This document shows positions 27,648 through 36,408 of a stretch of DNA of 64,000 nt, in pieces (the first letter of the stretch is position 1; every line of letters begins with the position of its first letter). This stretch comes from JAYZBC01 sp036339375. Its GTDB lineage: Bacteria > Pseudomonadota > Alphaproteobacteria > MPNO01 > UBA2964. The notes under the pieces were generated by a model. It worked only from the letters and a program-made list of their open reading frames with translations, was not told the DNA's origin and did no database searches. The stretch covers positions 68,898 through 132,897 of the forward strand of contig JAYZBC010000034.1 in assembly GCA_036339375.1 (NCBI GenBank), read 5' to 3'. The translations under genes were made by a program, and so were the position numbers.

Positions 27648-28155
27648 AATCACTCCTTTAATTTTTTGTGCAAACTCCAAACAGCTTATAAAATATTTTC
27701 GAAATTTCTACATAATATGGATTTGCTTTTTAGGGGGGTGCAGTTACTCCGAGAAACCCCAACCAACCTTTGAGGTCAAACCTGAGCCTCCAACCCAAGA
27801 AAAGCCTGCCAAACCTATTTTCAAAGAAACAATTCCTTACACCCAGGTGAAAAAACCTCCGGTTCCAAAAGTCTCCCTAAAAATCAATACTTTGTTGGGA
27901 AAGGACAAAAAATTCATCATTGTACTTCTTGGTAAACCTAAATTTCTGCGGCATGATCCACCATCGGAAATTTGGCGATACACAACAAAATTTTGCATTC
28001 TTGACTTTTTCGCCTACTTACCAAAAAAAAACAATGCACCAAAAGTGTACAGAGTAAAATTTTATGAAGCCCGCACTCCGAAAGGCAAAGAATTTCCCGA
28101 ATCTAGTTGTCTTGACACAATTTACAAAAATTATGGGAGGCAATCAAAAAAGTAA
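27628..28155 (+). CDS. Putative lipoprotein of unknown function downstream of bactofilin
   Basis: Reading frame of 175 residues starting inside the end of the bactofilin gene (ATG at 27628 or 27634). A hydrophobic stretch ending FLGGC around residue 38 looks like a lipoprotein signal and lipobox, followed by a Pro/Lys-rich linker (PEPPTQEKPAKP). The C-terminal domain (about residues 80-170) has LLGKPKFLRHDPPSEIWRY and CILDFFAYL, a pattern I associate with small alphaproteobacterial lipoproteins next to this locus; it may adopt a BamE/SmpA-like fold. The n-region before the hydrophobic core is unusually long, so the true start may be internal. Confidence 0.72.
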   Translation: MLMTRVKITPLIFCANSKQLIKYFRNFYIIWICFLGGCSYSEKPQPTFEVKPEPPTQEKPAKPIFKETIPYTQVKKPPVPKVSLKINTLLGKDKKFIIVLLGKPKFLRHDPPSEIWRYTTKFCILDFFAYLPKKNNAPKVYRVKFYEARTPKGKEFPESSCLDTIYKNYGRQSKK

Positions 28156-28166
28156 TGTCCTGAGAG

Positions 28167-28808
28167 TTATAATTTTGAAATTGCACCATCTCTAAACTGA
28201 CATAAATCGGCAAGAATACAATTCTCGCAATTCGGCTTACGCGCCTTGCAAACATAACGACCATGCAAAAGAAGCCAATGATGGGCATTTTGCTTATATT
28301 TAGCGGGGGTATTTTCTAAAAGCCCTTCTTCAACTTTCTCAACATTATTGCCAGGAGCTATGCCCAGACGATTGCTAACTCTAAAGATATGTGTATCAAC
28401 CGCAATTGTTGGCTTTCCAAAGGCAAGATTTAGAACAACATTTGCTGTTTTTCGGCCAACACCGGGTAGTTTTACCAATGCGTCATGATCATTTGGCACA
28501 ACACTTTTATGATTATCAATTAACTGTTTACTAAGGGCTATAACATTTTTTGCTTTAGTCCTATAAAGGCCTATAGTTTTGATATGTTTAATTAAACCCG
28601 CTTTGCCAAGTTTAGCCATTTTTTCCGGTGTATCGTACCTTTGGAATAATTTTTCGGTAGCTTTATTAACCCCCACGTCGGTTGCCTGGGCTGAAAGTAC
28701 TACAGCTACTAACAATGTAAAATTATTGACGTAATTCAATTCACCCTTTGGTTTGGGTGAAGCTTTCGCCAAACGCCGGAAACAGGTTTCAATTGGTGTG
28801 TGTTCCAT
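28167..28808 (-). CDS. nth: Endonuclease III (Nth)
   Basis: DNA glycosylase/AP lyase of 213 residues that removes oxidised pyrimidines. The helix-hairpin-helix LPGVGRKTA includes catalytic Lys120, and Asp138 lies in VDTH, at the same numbers as in E. coli. The [4Fe-4S] cluster cysteines C187, C194, C197 and C203 keep the CX6CX2CX5C spacing. Convergent with the lipoprotein gene, 11 bases apart. A standard, intact enzyme. Confidence 0.97.
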   Translation of the reverse strand: MEHTPIETCFRRLAKASPKPKGELNYVNNFTLLVAVVLSAQATDVGVNKATEKLFQRYDTPEKMAKLGKAGLIKHIKTIGLYRTKAKNVIALSKQLIDNHKSVVPNDHDALVKLPGVGRKTANVVLNLAFGKPTIAVDTHIFRVSNRLGIAPGNNVEKVEEGLLENTPAKYKQNAHHWLLLHGRYVCKARKPNCENCILADLCQFRDGAISKL

Positions 28809-28873
28809 GGTTGTAAAAATGAATTAATAATTGGTGTTTGTTTTCATACCAACCATTACGCTGAATCCTTCAT

Positions 28874-29686
28874 TTAATTTTCTAGCCCTAGTACGTCAAA
28901 CATGGAGTAAAGTCCCTTCGGCTTGTTTTGGGCCCAAAACGCTGCCCGAACGGCGCCACGTGCAAATATTTGACGGGAACCAACTTTGTGGTGAAACTCT
29001 AGTCTTTCCCCCTCAGCGGCAAAAATTACCGAGTGGTCTCCCGAAACGTCCCCGCCTCGCAAAGTAGCAAAACCAATAGTACCACTTTTCCGGGGATCCA
29101 TAATTCCTTCGCGTGATAAAATTCCAGCTTCTTTTAATGTAGTTCCACGTCCCTCGGCTGCTGCTTTTCCAAGCCCCAAAGCGGTACCAGAAGGAGCATC
29201 AACTTTATGTCGGTGATGCATTTCTAAAATTTCAATGTCAAATTCGTCATTTAACATCGAAGCTACCTGGCGTGTTAGAGCAAAAAGAATGTTTACCCCT
29301 AGGCTCATGTTTGGCGCATATACGATTGTAGTCCTCTCGGCAGCAAATTTAAGGATGTTTTCGTCTTGGCTGGTGAGACCAGTGGTGCCGATTATATGGA
29401 CACAACCCACCTTCCCAGCATAATCAGCGTGTTCAGTAGTAGCGTTTGGAAGGGAAAATTCGATCACCGCATCTGCGCAATCAAAAACTGTTGCAGCATT
29501 TTCAATAACTTTAACACCAATCTCACCACAACCGGCAACTTGCCCGACATCAATCCCTATAGCGGAATTCCCAGTTGTTTCACAGGCAGCAACGATATGG
29601 CATCCGTCGGTTTCAGTTACCTGCCGAACAACGGCTCCTCCCATACGACCTCCGGCGCCCACAACGCCAATTTTTAAATCGGTCAT
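28874..29686 (-). CDS. dapB: 4-hydroxy-tetrahydrodipicolinate reductase DapB
   Basis: Lysine and diaminopimelate biosynthesis enzyme of 270 residues. The N-terminal NAD(P)-binding motif is VGAGGRMGGAVV, and the catalytic region EMHHRHKVDAPSGTAL is complete with the His pair and Lys. It follows dnaJ on the same strand across a gap that holds a stem-loop; the dnaJ-dapB neighbourhood is common in alphaproteobacteria. Confidence 0.96.
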   Translation of the reverse strand: MTDLKIGVVGAGGRMGGAVVRQVTETDGCHIVAACETTGNSAIGIDVGQVAGCGEIGVKVIENAATVFDCADAVIEFSLPNATTEHADYAGKVGCVHIIGTTGLTSQDENILKFAAERTTIVYAPNMSLGVNILFALTRQVASMLNDEFDIEILEMHHRHKVDAPSGTALGLGKAAAEGRGTTLKEAGILSREGIMDPRKSGTIGFATLRGGDVSGDHSVIFAAEGERLEFHHKVGSRQIFARGAVRAAFWAQNKPKGLYSMFDVLGLEN

Positions 29687-29750
29687 TTTCTATACCTTTC
29701 ATTCCCGAAAAGCCAAAGAAAAACCAAGACCCGTTATGCTCATAACAAAT

Positions 29751-29779
29751 CCAAGGGAGAATCCTTTTTATTCTCTTGG
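29751..29779 (-). terminator. Stem-loop after dnaJ, possible weak terminator
   Basis: On the plus strand CCAAGGGAGAAT (29751-29762) and ATTCTCTTGG (29770-29779) pair as 6+4 base pairs with a two-base bulge around a seven-base loop. Read from the minus strand it follows dnaJ by about 20 bases, but the downstream T-tract is poor (ATTTGTT), so termination would be weak. Confidence 0.4.
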
Positions 29780-29800
29780 TCAAAAAAATGCGCCTAAAAG

Positions 29801-30937
29801 TTACTCTTTAAGGTTTCCCCAAATTTCTTTAGCTTTAGCAAAAAATCCTTCGGATTCCGGGCTTGTTAAGTTTTTTTTGCCTACTTTAAGTGCTGCTTCA
29901 AATTCCCGAAGTTTGTCTTTTTGTACCTTGCTTAAATTCACCGGCGTCTCGACTTGAATTTCAATATACATGTCGCCCCGTCCTTTACCGTGAAGTCCGT
30001 TCATTCCCTTTCCGCGCAACCGAAGCCGATGCCCGGTCTGCGCACCAGCCGGAATACTCACTTTGGCACGCAAACCGTCTATAGAGGGAACCTCTACGGA
30101 CCCACCTAAAGCTGCGGTTGTCATTGGAAGTGGAACTATGCAAAAAATATTAGCCGCTTCACGTTTAAACAAGGGGTGTGCCGAAACAGATACAAAAATA
30201 TAAAGATCGCCCGGTGCAGTACCTTTACTGCCTGCGTCACCCTCTCCAGAAAGTCGAATCCTCATTCCATCTTCGACACCCGGGGGTATTGTTACCTCTA
30301 AAGTTTTTTCCTTTCGAGCAGACCCGGATCCACTACAAACACCACATGGGCTGGTAATAATTTGGCCTTCACCGTGACAACTTGGACAGGTCCGTTCTAT
30401 GGTGAAAAAACCTTGACTAGCTCTGACCTTCCCACGACCTTGACATGTACTACAATTGGTTGGCTGTGTCCCTTTTTCCGCTCCAGAGCCGTTGCATTTT
30501 CCGCAGACTACCGAAGAGGGAACTCTAATGCGAGTATCTCTTCCTCGGTGAGCGTCGTCGAGAGAAATTTCTAAATTGTATCGAAGGTCCGCACCCTGTG
30601 AATTTCGCCCACCTTGTTGACGGCCAGTAAGATCACCAAACATTTCATCAAAGATATCAGCAAAACCTCCGCCGAAGCCTCCGCTAGAAAAACCACCTGC
30701 ACCACTGCCGCCCTCAAACGCTGCATGTCCGAATTGGTCGTAGGCCGCACGTTTTTGGTCATCCTTGAGAATGTCATAAGCCTCATTAACTTCTTTAAAT
30801 TTCTGTTCCGCTTTTTCATTGCCCTGATTTCGATCAGGGTGAAATTGCATAGCTTTTTTTCTAAAAGCTTTCTTAAGTTCCTCTGCAGAGGACTTTTGGC
30901 CAACACCGAGGACATCATAATAATCCGTCTTGGCCAT
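29801..30937 (-). CDS. dnaJ: Chaperone DnaJ (Hsp40)
   Basis: Full DnaJ of 378 residues: J domain with HPD at 33-35, a Gly/Phe-rich linker (about residues 75-110), four CxxCxGxG zinc-finger repeats (CGKCNGSG, CSTCQGRG, CPSCHGEG, CGVCSGSG) and the C-terminal substrate-binding domain. It stimulates DnaK ATPase and delivers clients. It starts 43 bases after dnaK with GGGAG ten bases before its ATG, so it is probably co-transcribed with dnaK. Confidence 0.98.
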   Translation of the reverse strand: MAKTDYYDVLGVGQKSSAEELKKAFRKKAMQFHPDRNQGNEKAEQKFKEVNEAYDILKDDQKRAAYDQFGHAAFEGGSGAGGFSSGGFGGGFADIFDEMFGDLTGRQQGGRNSQGADLRYNLEISLDDAHRGRDTRIRVPSSVVCGKCNGSGAEKGTQPTNCSTCQGRGKVRASQGFFTIERTCPSCHGEGQIITSPCGVCSGSGSARKEKTLEVTIPPGVEDGMRIRLSGEGDAGSKGTAPGDLYIFVSVSAHPLFKREAANIFCIVPLPMTTAALGGSVEVPSIDGLRAKVSIPAGAQTGHRLRLRGKGMNGLHGKGRGDMYIEIQVETPVNLSKVQKDKLREFEAALKVGKKNLTSPESEGFFAKAKEIWGNLKE

Positions 30938-30980
30938 TAAATGAACTCCCGTTTAAAGCAAAATTTTGACTTTATTTCAG

Positions 30981-32924
30981 TCAGGCGGATTTATTCTTTT
31001 TTTCTTCTTCAACTTCTTCAAAATCAGCGTCAACTACGGGTGCTTCATCGGCGGGCTGCTCCGTCCCCGACGCTCCATTTCCACCGTTGTCCTCTCCTTC
31101 AGGAGCCGCGGCTGTTTCTTGCTGGGCTTTATACATCGCTTCACCAAGTTTCATAGATGATTGTGACAAAATTTCAATTTTTGATTTTATCGTTTCTGCA
31201 TCACCAGAATCTATAACTTCACGGAGTGCGGCTACATCTTCTTCCACTTTCGTTTTTTCATTCTCGTCAATCTTATCTCCATGCTCTTTAAGATTCTTCT
31301 CGGTAGCATAAATCAAACTATCAGCTTGGTTGCGCAACTCTATTTGTTCTTTTCGTGCCTGATCGTCAGCAGCGTGACTTTCTGCCTCTTTGACCATTTT
31401 TTCTATTTCATCCTCCGCAAGGCCACTAGATGCCTGAATGCGAATTTGTTGCTCTTTTCCTGTTGCTACGTCTTTCGCACTAACATTAACAATACCATTA
31501 GCATCAATATCGAAAGTTACTTCTATTTGAGGGACGCCCCTAGGAGCACTCGGTATCCCTACGAGATCAAACTGTCCGAGAAGTTTGTTGTCGTTTGCAA
31601 TTTCTCGCTCACCTTGAAACACCCTAATTGTGACAGCGTTTTGATTATCTTCTGCTGTAGAAAAAGTCTGGCTCTTTTTAGTTGGAATTGTGGTATTCCG
31701 ATCAATCAATCGCGTAAAGACCCCCCCCAAGGTTTCAATTCCAAGAGATAGAGGTGTAACGTCAAGTAGCAAGACGTCTTTCACATCACCTGTTAAAACT
31801 CCGCCCTGGATGGCCGCTCCAGTAGCAACAACTTCATCAGGGTTAACACCTCGGTGTGGCTCACGTCCAAAAAACGACTTTACCGAATCAATAACCTTTG
31901 GCATACGGGTCATACCGCCGACTAAAATTACCTCGTCTACCTCTCCAGCAGATAAGCCGGCATCTTTTAAGGCCTCCCTACACGGCTTAATGGTTCGATC
32001 CACTAGGTCTTCAACTAATGCCTCTAGTTTTGCTCGAGTTAGTTTTATATTTAGGTGTTTTGGGCCACTCGCATCGGCAGTAACAAAAGGAAGGTTAACC
32101 TCAGTTTGAACAGATGACGATAGTTCAATTTTGGCTTTTTCAGCTGCTTCTTTCAGCCTTTGTAGGGCAAGCTTGTCTTGGCGCAAATCGACGGTTTGTT
32201 CTTTCTTAAATTCTTCAGCCAAATAATCGATGATTCGGGCGTCAAAATCTTCGCCTCCTAAAAAAGTATCTCCATTTGTTGATTTTACCTCAAACACACC
32301 ATCGCCAATTTCTAGAACGGAAACGTCAAATGTACCTCCACCCAAGTCATAAACAGCAATCGTTCCGCTATCTTTTTTATCTAGACCATATGCCAACGCC
32401 GCAGCGGTGGGTTCATTTATAATTCTCAAAACGTCCAAGCCAGCAATACGTCCAGCATCTTTAGTCGCTTGACGTTGAGAATCGTTGAAATAGGCAGGAA
32501 CCGTAATTACTGCCTCAGAAATACTTTCCCCAAGATGGGCTTCAGCAGTTTCTTTCATTTTCATCAAAATAAAAGCAGAAATTTCACTAGGCGAATAGTT
32601 TTTGCCTCGGGACGCCACCCAGGCATCTCCATTTTCAGCTTTAATAATTGAATACGGAACTAAATCCTTATCCTTTTCAGTCATAGGGTCGTCGAAGGTT
32701 CTACCGATTAGGCGCTTAAGGGCAAAAAGTGTGTTTTCCGGATTGGTTACCGATTGGCGTTTTGCTGCTTGGCCCACAAGCCGCTCATCAGTTTCAGTAA
32801 ACGCTACCATCGAGGGCGTTGTCCGAGCACCTTCACTGTTTTCAATCACCCGGGGCTCGCTTCCTTCCATAACAGCGACGCAGGAATTTGTAGTTCCAAG
32901 ATCAATCCCAATTAATTTGGCCAT
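30981..32924 (-). CDS. dnaK: Chaperone DnaK (Hsp70)
   Basis: Hsp70 of 647 residues. The ATPase domain begins IGIDLGTTNSCVAVMEG and carries IINEPTAAALAYGLD and VYDLGGGTFDVSVL; the substrate-binding domain includes DVTPLSLGIETLGG, and the acidic C-terminus ends with an EEVEEEKKN-rich tail. Intact. A well-matched RpoH-type promoter lies 120 bases upstream, and dnaJ follows closely. grpE lies upstream on the same strand, so some read-through transcription is possible. Confidence 0.98.
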   Translation of the reverse strand: MAKLIGIDLGTTNSCVAVMEGSEPRVIENSEGARTTPSMVAFTETDERLVGQAAKRQSVTNPENTLFALKRLIGRTFDDPMTEKDKDLVPYSIIKAENGDAWVASRGKNYSPSEISAFILMKMKETAEAHLGESISEAVITVPAYFNDSQRQATKDAGRIAGLDVLRIINEPTAAALAYGLDKKDSGTIAVYDLGGGTFDVSVLEIGDGVFEVKSTNGDTFLGGEDFDARIIDYLAEEFKKEQTVDLRQDKLALQRLKEAAEKAKIELSSSVQTEVNLPFVTADASGPKHLNIKLTRAKLEALVEDLVDRTIKPCREALKDAGLSAGEVDEVILVGGMTRMPKVIDSVKSFFGREPHRGVNPDEVVATGAAIQGGVLTGDVKDVLLLDVTPLSLGIETLGGVFTRLIDRNTTIPTKKSQTFSTAEDNQNAVTIRVFQGEREIANDNKLLGQFDLVGIPSAPRGVPQIEVTFDIDANGIVNVSAKDVATGKEQQIRIQASSGLAEDEIEKMVKEAESHAADDQARKEQIELRNQADSLIYATEKNLKEHGDKIDENEKTKVEEDVAALREVIDSGDAETIKSKIEILSQSSMKLGEAMYKAQQETAAAPEGEDNGGNGASGTEQPADEAPVVDADFEEVEEEKKNKSA

Positions 32925-33046
32925 TTTACCCTCTTTTTATTGGTTTATCCTGTTGCTTCATTCAAAAGAGAAGCACAGTTACCTTAATTAGATTGTTACG
33001 CCTCTACTTTATACAAATGGGTATAAAGGGTTTGCCTTCGAAAGCT

Positions 33047-33075
33047 ATATAGGAACGAAGAAGGTGTGCCGCAAG
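33047..33075 (-). promoter_or_regulatory. RpoH (sigma-32)-type heat-shock promoter for dnaK
   Basis: On the minus strand CTTG (33075-33072), 18 bases, then CCTATAT (33053-33047). This agrees closely with the alphaproteobacterial sigma-32 pattern (CTTG, 17-18 bases, CYTATNT). Transcription would begin near 33040, giving a leader of about 115 bases before the dnaK ATG. No CIRCE inverted repeat is present here. Confidence 0.65.
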
Positions 33076-33136
33076 CATTTAGACACAGTGTTTTTGAAAG
33101 TTTTTGTCATTTTTAGGAGTTTTTTACAAAATCACA

Positions 33137-33841
33137 CTAATTTTTGTTATTTTTTTGATCTTCTTCAACATTCCCTTTGGTTGTGTTCTTTGCCTCCGAC
33201 GCATCAATGGCTTTTGCAACACCGACTTTTGCAGCACGAAGCAACCGATCGTGTATCATAAATCCATCTTCTATAACTTGAGCCACCGTCCCCGCTTCTT
33301 TTTCAGAGGTAGGAACTTCAAAAAGTGCCTCATGCCTATTGTGATCAAATTTTGCTCCTAGCGGCGCTATTCTTTGTATTCCATGCTTTTCCATAACAGT
33401 TAACAATTCTTTATTAGTAAGCTCCACTCCTTCCAAAAATGGTTTGGCTTCTTCCAAAGCCTGGATTGATTTTGGTACAACATCAAGTGCTCGTTTGAGA
33501 TTATCCGCTACAGTGAGCACATCTCGCGCAAAACTTGCCGCAGCATATTTTGCGGAATCCTCTCGTTCGCGTTTTGATCGACGAATGGTATTTTCATTAT
33601 CCGCCAAAGCGCGCAAAAGTTTGTCCTTAAGTTCTGAAATTTCTGCTTCAGGACCCTCTTCTCCCCATGGCGACTTTCCCTTTTTGTTTTCTGTATCAAT
33701 TCCCTCTGTTTCTACATCATCAGTAACAAAACTGGTGGCTTCATCTTTAGCTTCTTCTTTCAACCGTTGACCATGCTTTGGATCCAGGTCCTTTTGATCT
33801 TGTCCTTCAAATTTTCCCGTCTTTCCTTTTTTCTTCGACAT
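33137..33841 (-). CDS. grpE: Nucleotide exchange factor GrpE
   Basis: GrpE of 234 residues: a charged, disordered N-terminus of about 75 residues, the long coiled-coil dimerisation segment (ELKDKLLRALADNENTIRRS), and the C-terminal beta domain (HNRHEALFEVPTSEKEAGTV, ending DRLLRAAKVGVA). It releases ADP from DnaK. It starts nine bases after the hrcA stop, forming an hrcA-grpE operon as in other alphaproteobacteria. Confidence 0.96.
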   Translation of the reverse strand: MSKKKGKTGKFEGQDQKDLDPKHGQRLKEEAKDEATSFVTDDVETEGIDTENKKGKSPWGEEGPEAEISELKDKLLRALADNENTIRRSKREREDSAKYAAASFARDVLTVADNLKRALDVVPKSIQALEEAKPFLEGVELTNKELLTVMEKHGIQRIAPLGAKFDHNRHEALFEVPTSEKEAGTVAQVIEDGFMIHDRLLRAAKVGVAKAIDASEAKNTTKGNVEEDQKNNKN

Positions 33842-33850
33842 CTTCTTTCT

Positions 33851-34912
33851 CTATTTTAAAATTTTACCAATAATTTTAGCTGTATAATCTACAATGGGAA
33901 TTATCCGAGCATAATTAATCCGGGCCGGACCAATAACCCCTACCGCTCCAACCACTTTTCCTTTTGAATGAGAAAAAGGCGCGGCAATCATAGCACATCC
34001 TGCCAAGTTAAAGAGATCGTTATCTGCCCCAATAAAAATTTGCACTCCGTCTCCTGTTTTTGTTAAATTGAGTAAGTTTGACATAAGATCCCGAGTGTCT
34101 AGTGCGTCGAACAGGGCCTTAACCCTTTCTAAATCGGCAAGCGCATTAATATCCTCTAATAAACGTGCATGGCCCTTAACAATAAGAGAACGTGAACCAT
34201 TTTCACCTGACCATGTTGCTAAACCAGCCTCAACGAGACCACGAGTAAGTTCATCTATTTCAGCACGGTGTTCTAAAATTTCAAGTTCAATGATCTTTGA
34301 AGCTTCTTCAAGAGTTTTTCCAACGAGCCGGGCGTTAAGATAATTTGCCGCTTGAACAAGGGCAGATGGCGGAGTGCCCAATGGTATATCAATAACACGA
34401 TTCTCAACGAACCCATCCTCCGCCACAATTACAACCAAAGCACTTCCATCAGCCAAACCAACAAATTCTATGTGTTTTAATCCCCGGTCCTTTTTTGGAG
34501 CAACAACTAAACCTGCGCAACGAGAAAGACCTGAAAGAGCGGTGGAAGCTTCTTCCAATACTTCGTTATAGGTTTTACCTACACCTACGCACCTGCCCTC
34601 TATTTTATTTTGTTCTTCTTCAGAGAGTCTTCCTATCTCCATCAGGCCGTCAACGAATAGACGCAAACCAAGTTCAGTTGGAAGGCGGCCGGCCGATGCA
34701 TGGGGTGCATAAAGCAAACCCATATTTTCTAGGTCAGACATCACATTTCGGACGGTCGCAGAAGAAAGGGGTTTTACAAGTTTATGAGAAAGTTTTTGTG
34801 ACCCTATGGGTTCGCCTTCGTCTAAATATAAAGCAACTATTTGGCTGAATATCACGCGAGAACGTTCATTTAGTTCATTAATTATACTTGAAGGTGCAGG
34901 GTTCATAGTCAT
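33851..34912 (-). CDS. hrcA: Heat-inducible transcription repressor HrcA
   Basis: HrcA of 353 residues with an N-terminal winged helix (EPIGSQKLSHKLVKPLSSATVRNVMSDLE, here noted by SSATVRNVMSDLE), a GAF-like middle, and a C-terminal dimerisation region ending VIGPARINYARIIPIVDYTA. HrcA represses from CIRCE elements, usually at groESL. I see no CIRCE repeat at its own promoter or at dnaK. Divergent from rph, with grpE following in the same transcript. Confidence 0.96.
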   Translation of the reverse strand: MTMNPAPSSIINELNERSRVIFSQIVALYLDEGEPIGSQKLSHKLVKPLSSATVRNVMSDLENMGLLYAPHASAGRLPTELGLRLFVDGLMEIGRLSEEEQNKIEGRCVGVGKTYNEVLEEASTALSGLSRCAGLVVAPKKDRGLKHIEFVGLADGSALVVIVAEDGFVENRVIDIPLGTPPSALVQAANYLNARLVGKTLEEASKIIELEILEHRAEIDELTRGLVEAGLATWSGENGSRSLIVKGHARLLEDINALADLERVKALFDALDTRDLMSNLLNLTKTGDGVQIFIGADNDLFNLAGCAMIAAPFSHSKGKVVGAVGVIGPARINYARIIPIVDYTAKIIGKILK

Positions 34913-34936
34913 CTAACAAAACGTCATTAGAACCAG

Positions 34937-34965
34937 AATGTAGTGTTGGGAATATTGTGCGTCAA
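34937..34965 (-). promoter_or_regulatory. Sigma-70-like promoter for hrcA-grpE
   Basis: On the minus strand TTGACG (34965-34960), a 17-base spacer and TACATT (34942-34937). It points to the hrcA start at 34912, leaving a leader of about 20 bases. Confidence 0.5.
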
Positions 34966-35054
34966 TAAGCCTCATAAGTAGAAGACATACTGGACGTAAA
35001 TGGATCAAGAGGATAGCTTGAAAAAAATAAAAAATTGGAAAAGGTTTTGGATAA

Positions 35055-35804
35055 ATGACGGGTCGTTATGGCGGTCGTGCACCAAATTCATTAAGAAAAG
35101 TAACACTTAAACCGGAAATTAGCCCTTACGCTGAAGGATCCTGTTTAGCACACTTTGGAAATACTAAGGTTATTTGCACCGCGTCGGTGGAAGACAACGT
35201 ACCAAATTTCCTCAGGAATTCTGGCACCGGTTGGGTTACAGCCGAATATGGCATGCTGCCGCGTTCTACTCATAAAAGAACTAGCAGAGAGGCCGCCCGC
35301 GGGAAACAAAGTGGGCGCACACATGAAATCCAACGTTTAATAGGTCGGTCGCTTCGTGCAGTAACAAACCTTTCAAAGATTGGTGAAAGGCAAATACGCT
35401 TAGATTGTGATGTTATTCAAGCCGACGGGGGCACTCGTTGCGCTTCAATTACAGGGGCTTGGGTTGCTTTGCACAACGCTTTTACTAAACTAGTTTCAGA
35501 TGGGAAGTTAGAAGAATTTCCTATGACGGATACTATTTCAGCTATCTCATGTGGAATTTGCAGCGGAGTTCCTTTACTTGATCTAGATTATGCTGAAGAT
35601 TTGAATGCAGAAACCGACGCTAACTTTGTTTTAACGGGAAGGGGGGCAATTGTTGAAATTCAAGGAACAGCGGAAAAAGCGCCCTTTAGCCGAGAGCTTT
35701 TAGACAATTTAATAGACCTTGCCTTTAAAGGCACAAAAGACCTTGCAAAATTACAGAAGGAATCAATTTCCACTAGCTCATTGAAATTTAATGGAAACCT
35801 ATAG
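35055..35804 (+). CDS. rph: Ribonuclease PH
   Basis: Phosphorolytic 3'-5' exoribonuclease of 249 residues that trims tRNA 3' ends. Family landmarks include GSCLAHFGNTKVICTASVE, GWVTAEYGMLPRSTHKR, the phosphate site GRTHEIQRLIGRSLRA and the QADGGTRCASITGAW core. rdgB starts inside its last 14 bases and hemW follows, giving an rph-rdgB-hemW operon divergent from hrcA. Confidence 0.97.
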   Translation: MTGRYGGRAPNSLRKVTLKPEISPYAEGSCLAHFGNTKVICTASVEDNVPNFLRNSGTGWVTAEYGMLPRSTHKRTSREAARGKQSGRTHEIQRLIGRSLRAVTNLSKIGERQIRLDCDVIQADGGTRCASITGAWVALHNAFTKLVSDGKLEEFPMTDTISAISCGICSGVPLLDLDYAEDLNAETDANFVLTGRGAIVEIQGTAEKAPFSRELLDNLIDLAFKGTKDLAKLQKESISTSSLKFNGNL

Positions 35805-36399
35805 AAAACTTAAAAGCAAAACTATAATTCTTGCAAGTCATAATTCGGGTAAAATCAGTGAAATAGCTGAATTATTAAACCCCTACAAACTTGAAGTAAT
35901 TTTTGCGCCGAATTTTGGTTTGATAGAGCCTGAAGAAAACGGCACTACTTTTGTTGAAAATGCAGAGCTAAAGGCACAACATGCCGCTGACACTGCCAAA
36001 TTGCCTGCACTCTCAGAAGACTCAGGTTTAGTAGTGCCTGCCCTAAATGGGGCTCCGGGTGTTTTTTCGGCAAGGTGGGCAGGCGAGACAAAAGATTTTT
36101 CAAAAGCAATGAAAACAATTGAACAGCGTATTAAAGGACATACCGACAGGACAGCATTTTTATGCACTGCTATGTCCCTTTGTTGGCCGGATGGTCATTG
36201 CGAAACTTTTGAAGGGAAAATAAAAGGGAAACTTGTTTGGCCGCCAAGAGGAAAATTAGGCTTTGGCTATGATCCGGTCTTTTTACCAAACGGAAAGAAA
36301 AAAACTTTCGGTGAAATGCTGCCTAAGGCAAAACATGCAATAAGCCACCGTGCAAAAGCTTTTGCTAAACTGGAAGCAGCTTGCTTCAATCATTTTTGA
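35791..36399 (+). CDS. rdgB: Non-canonical purine NTP pyrophosphatase RdgB
   Basis: HAM1/RdgB family enzyme of 202 residues that hydrolyses dITP, dXTP and XTP. Substrate and metal motifs are visible: ASHNSGKISEI near residue 17, LSEDSGLVVPALNGAPGVFSARWAG (noted as SEDSGL and GVFSARWAG), FGYDPVF, and the final SHRAKA. It overlaps rph by 14 bases in another frame and is followed nine bases later by hemW, so translation is probably coupled. Confidence 0.96.
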   Translation: METYRKLKSKTIILASHNSGKISEIAELLNPYKLEVIFAPNFGLIEPEENGTTFVENAELKAQHAADTAKLPALSEDSGLVVPALNGAPGVFSARWAGETKDFSKAMKTIEQRIKGHTDRTAFLCTAMSLCWPDGHCETFEGKIKGKLVWPPRGKLGFGYDPVFLPNGKKKTFGEMLPKAKHAISHRAKAFAKLEAACFNHF

Positions 36400-36408
36400 A
36401 TTACCGTT

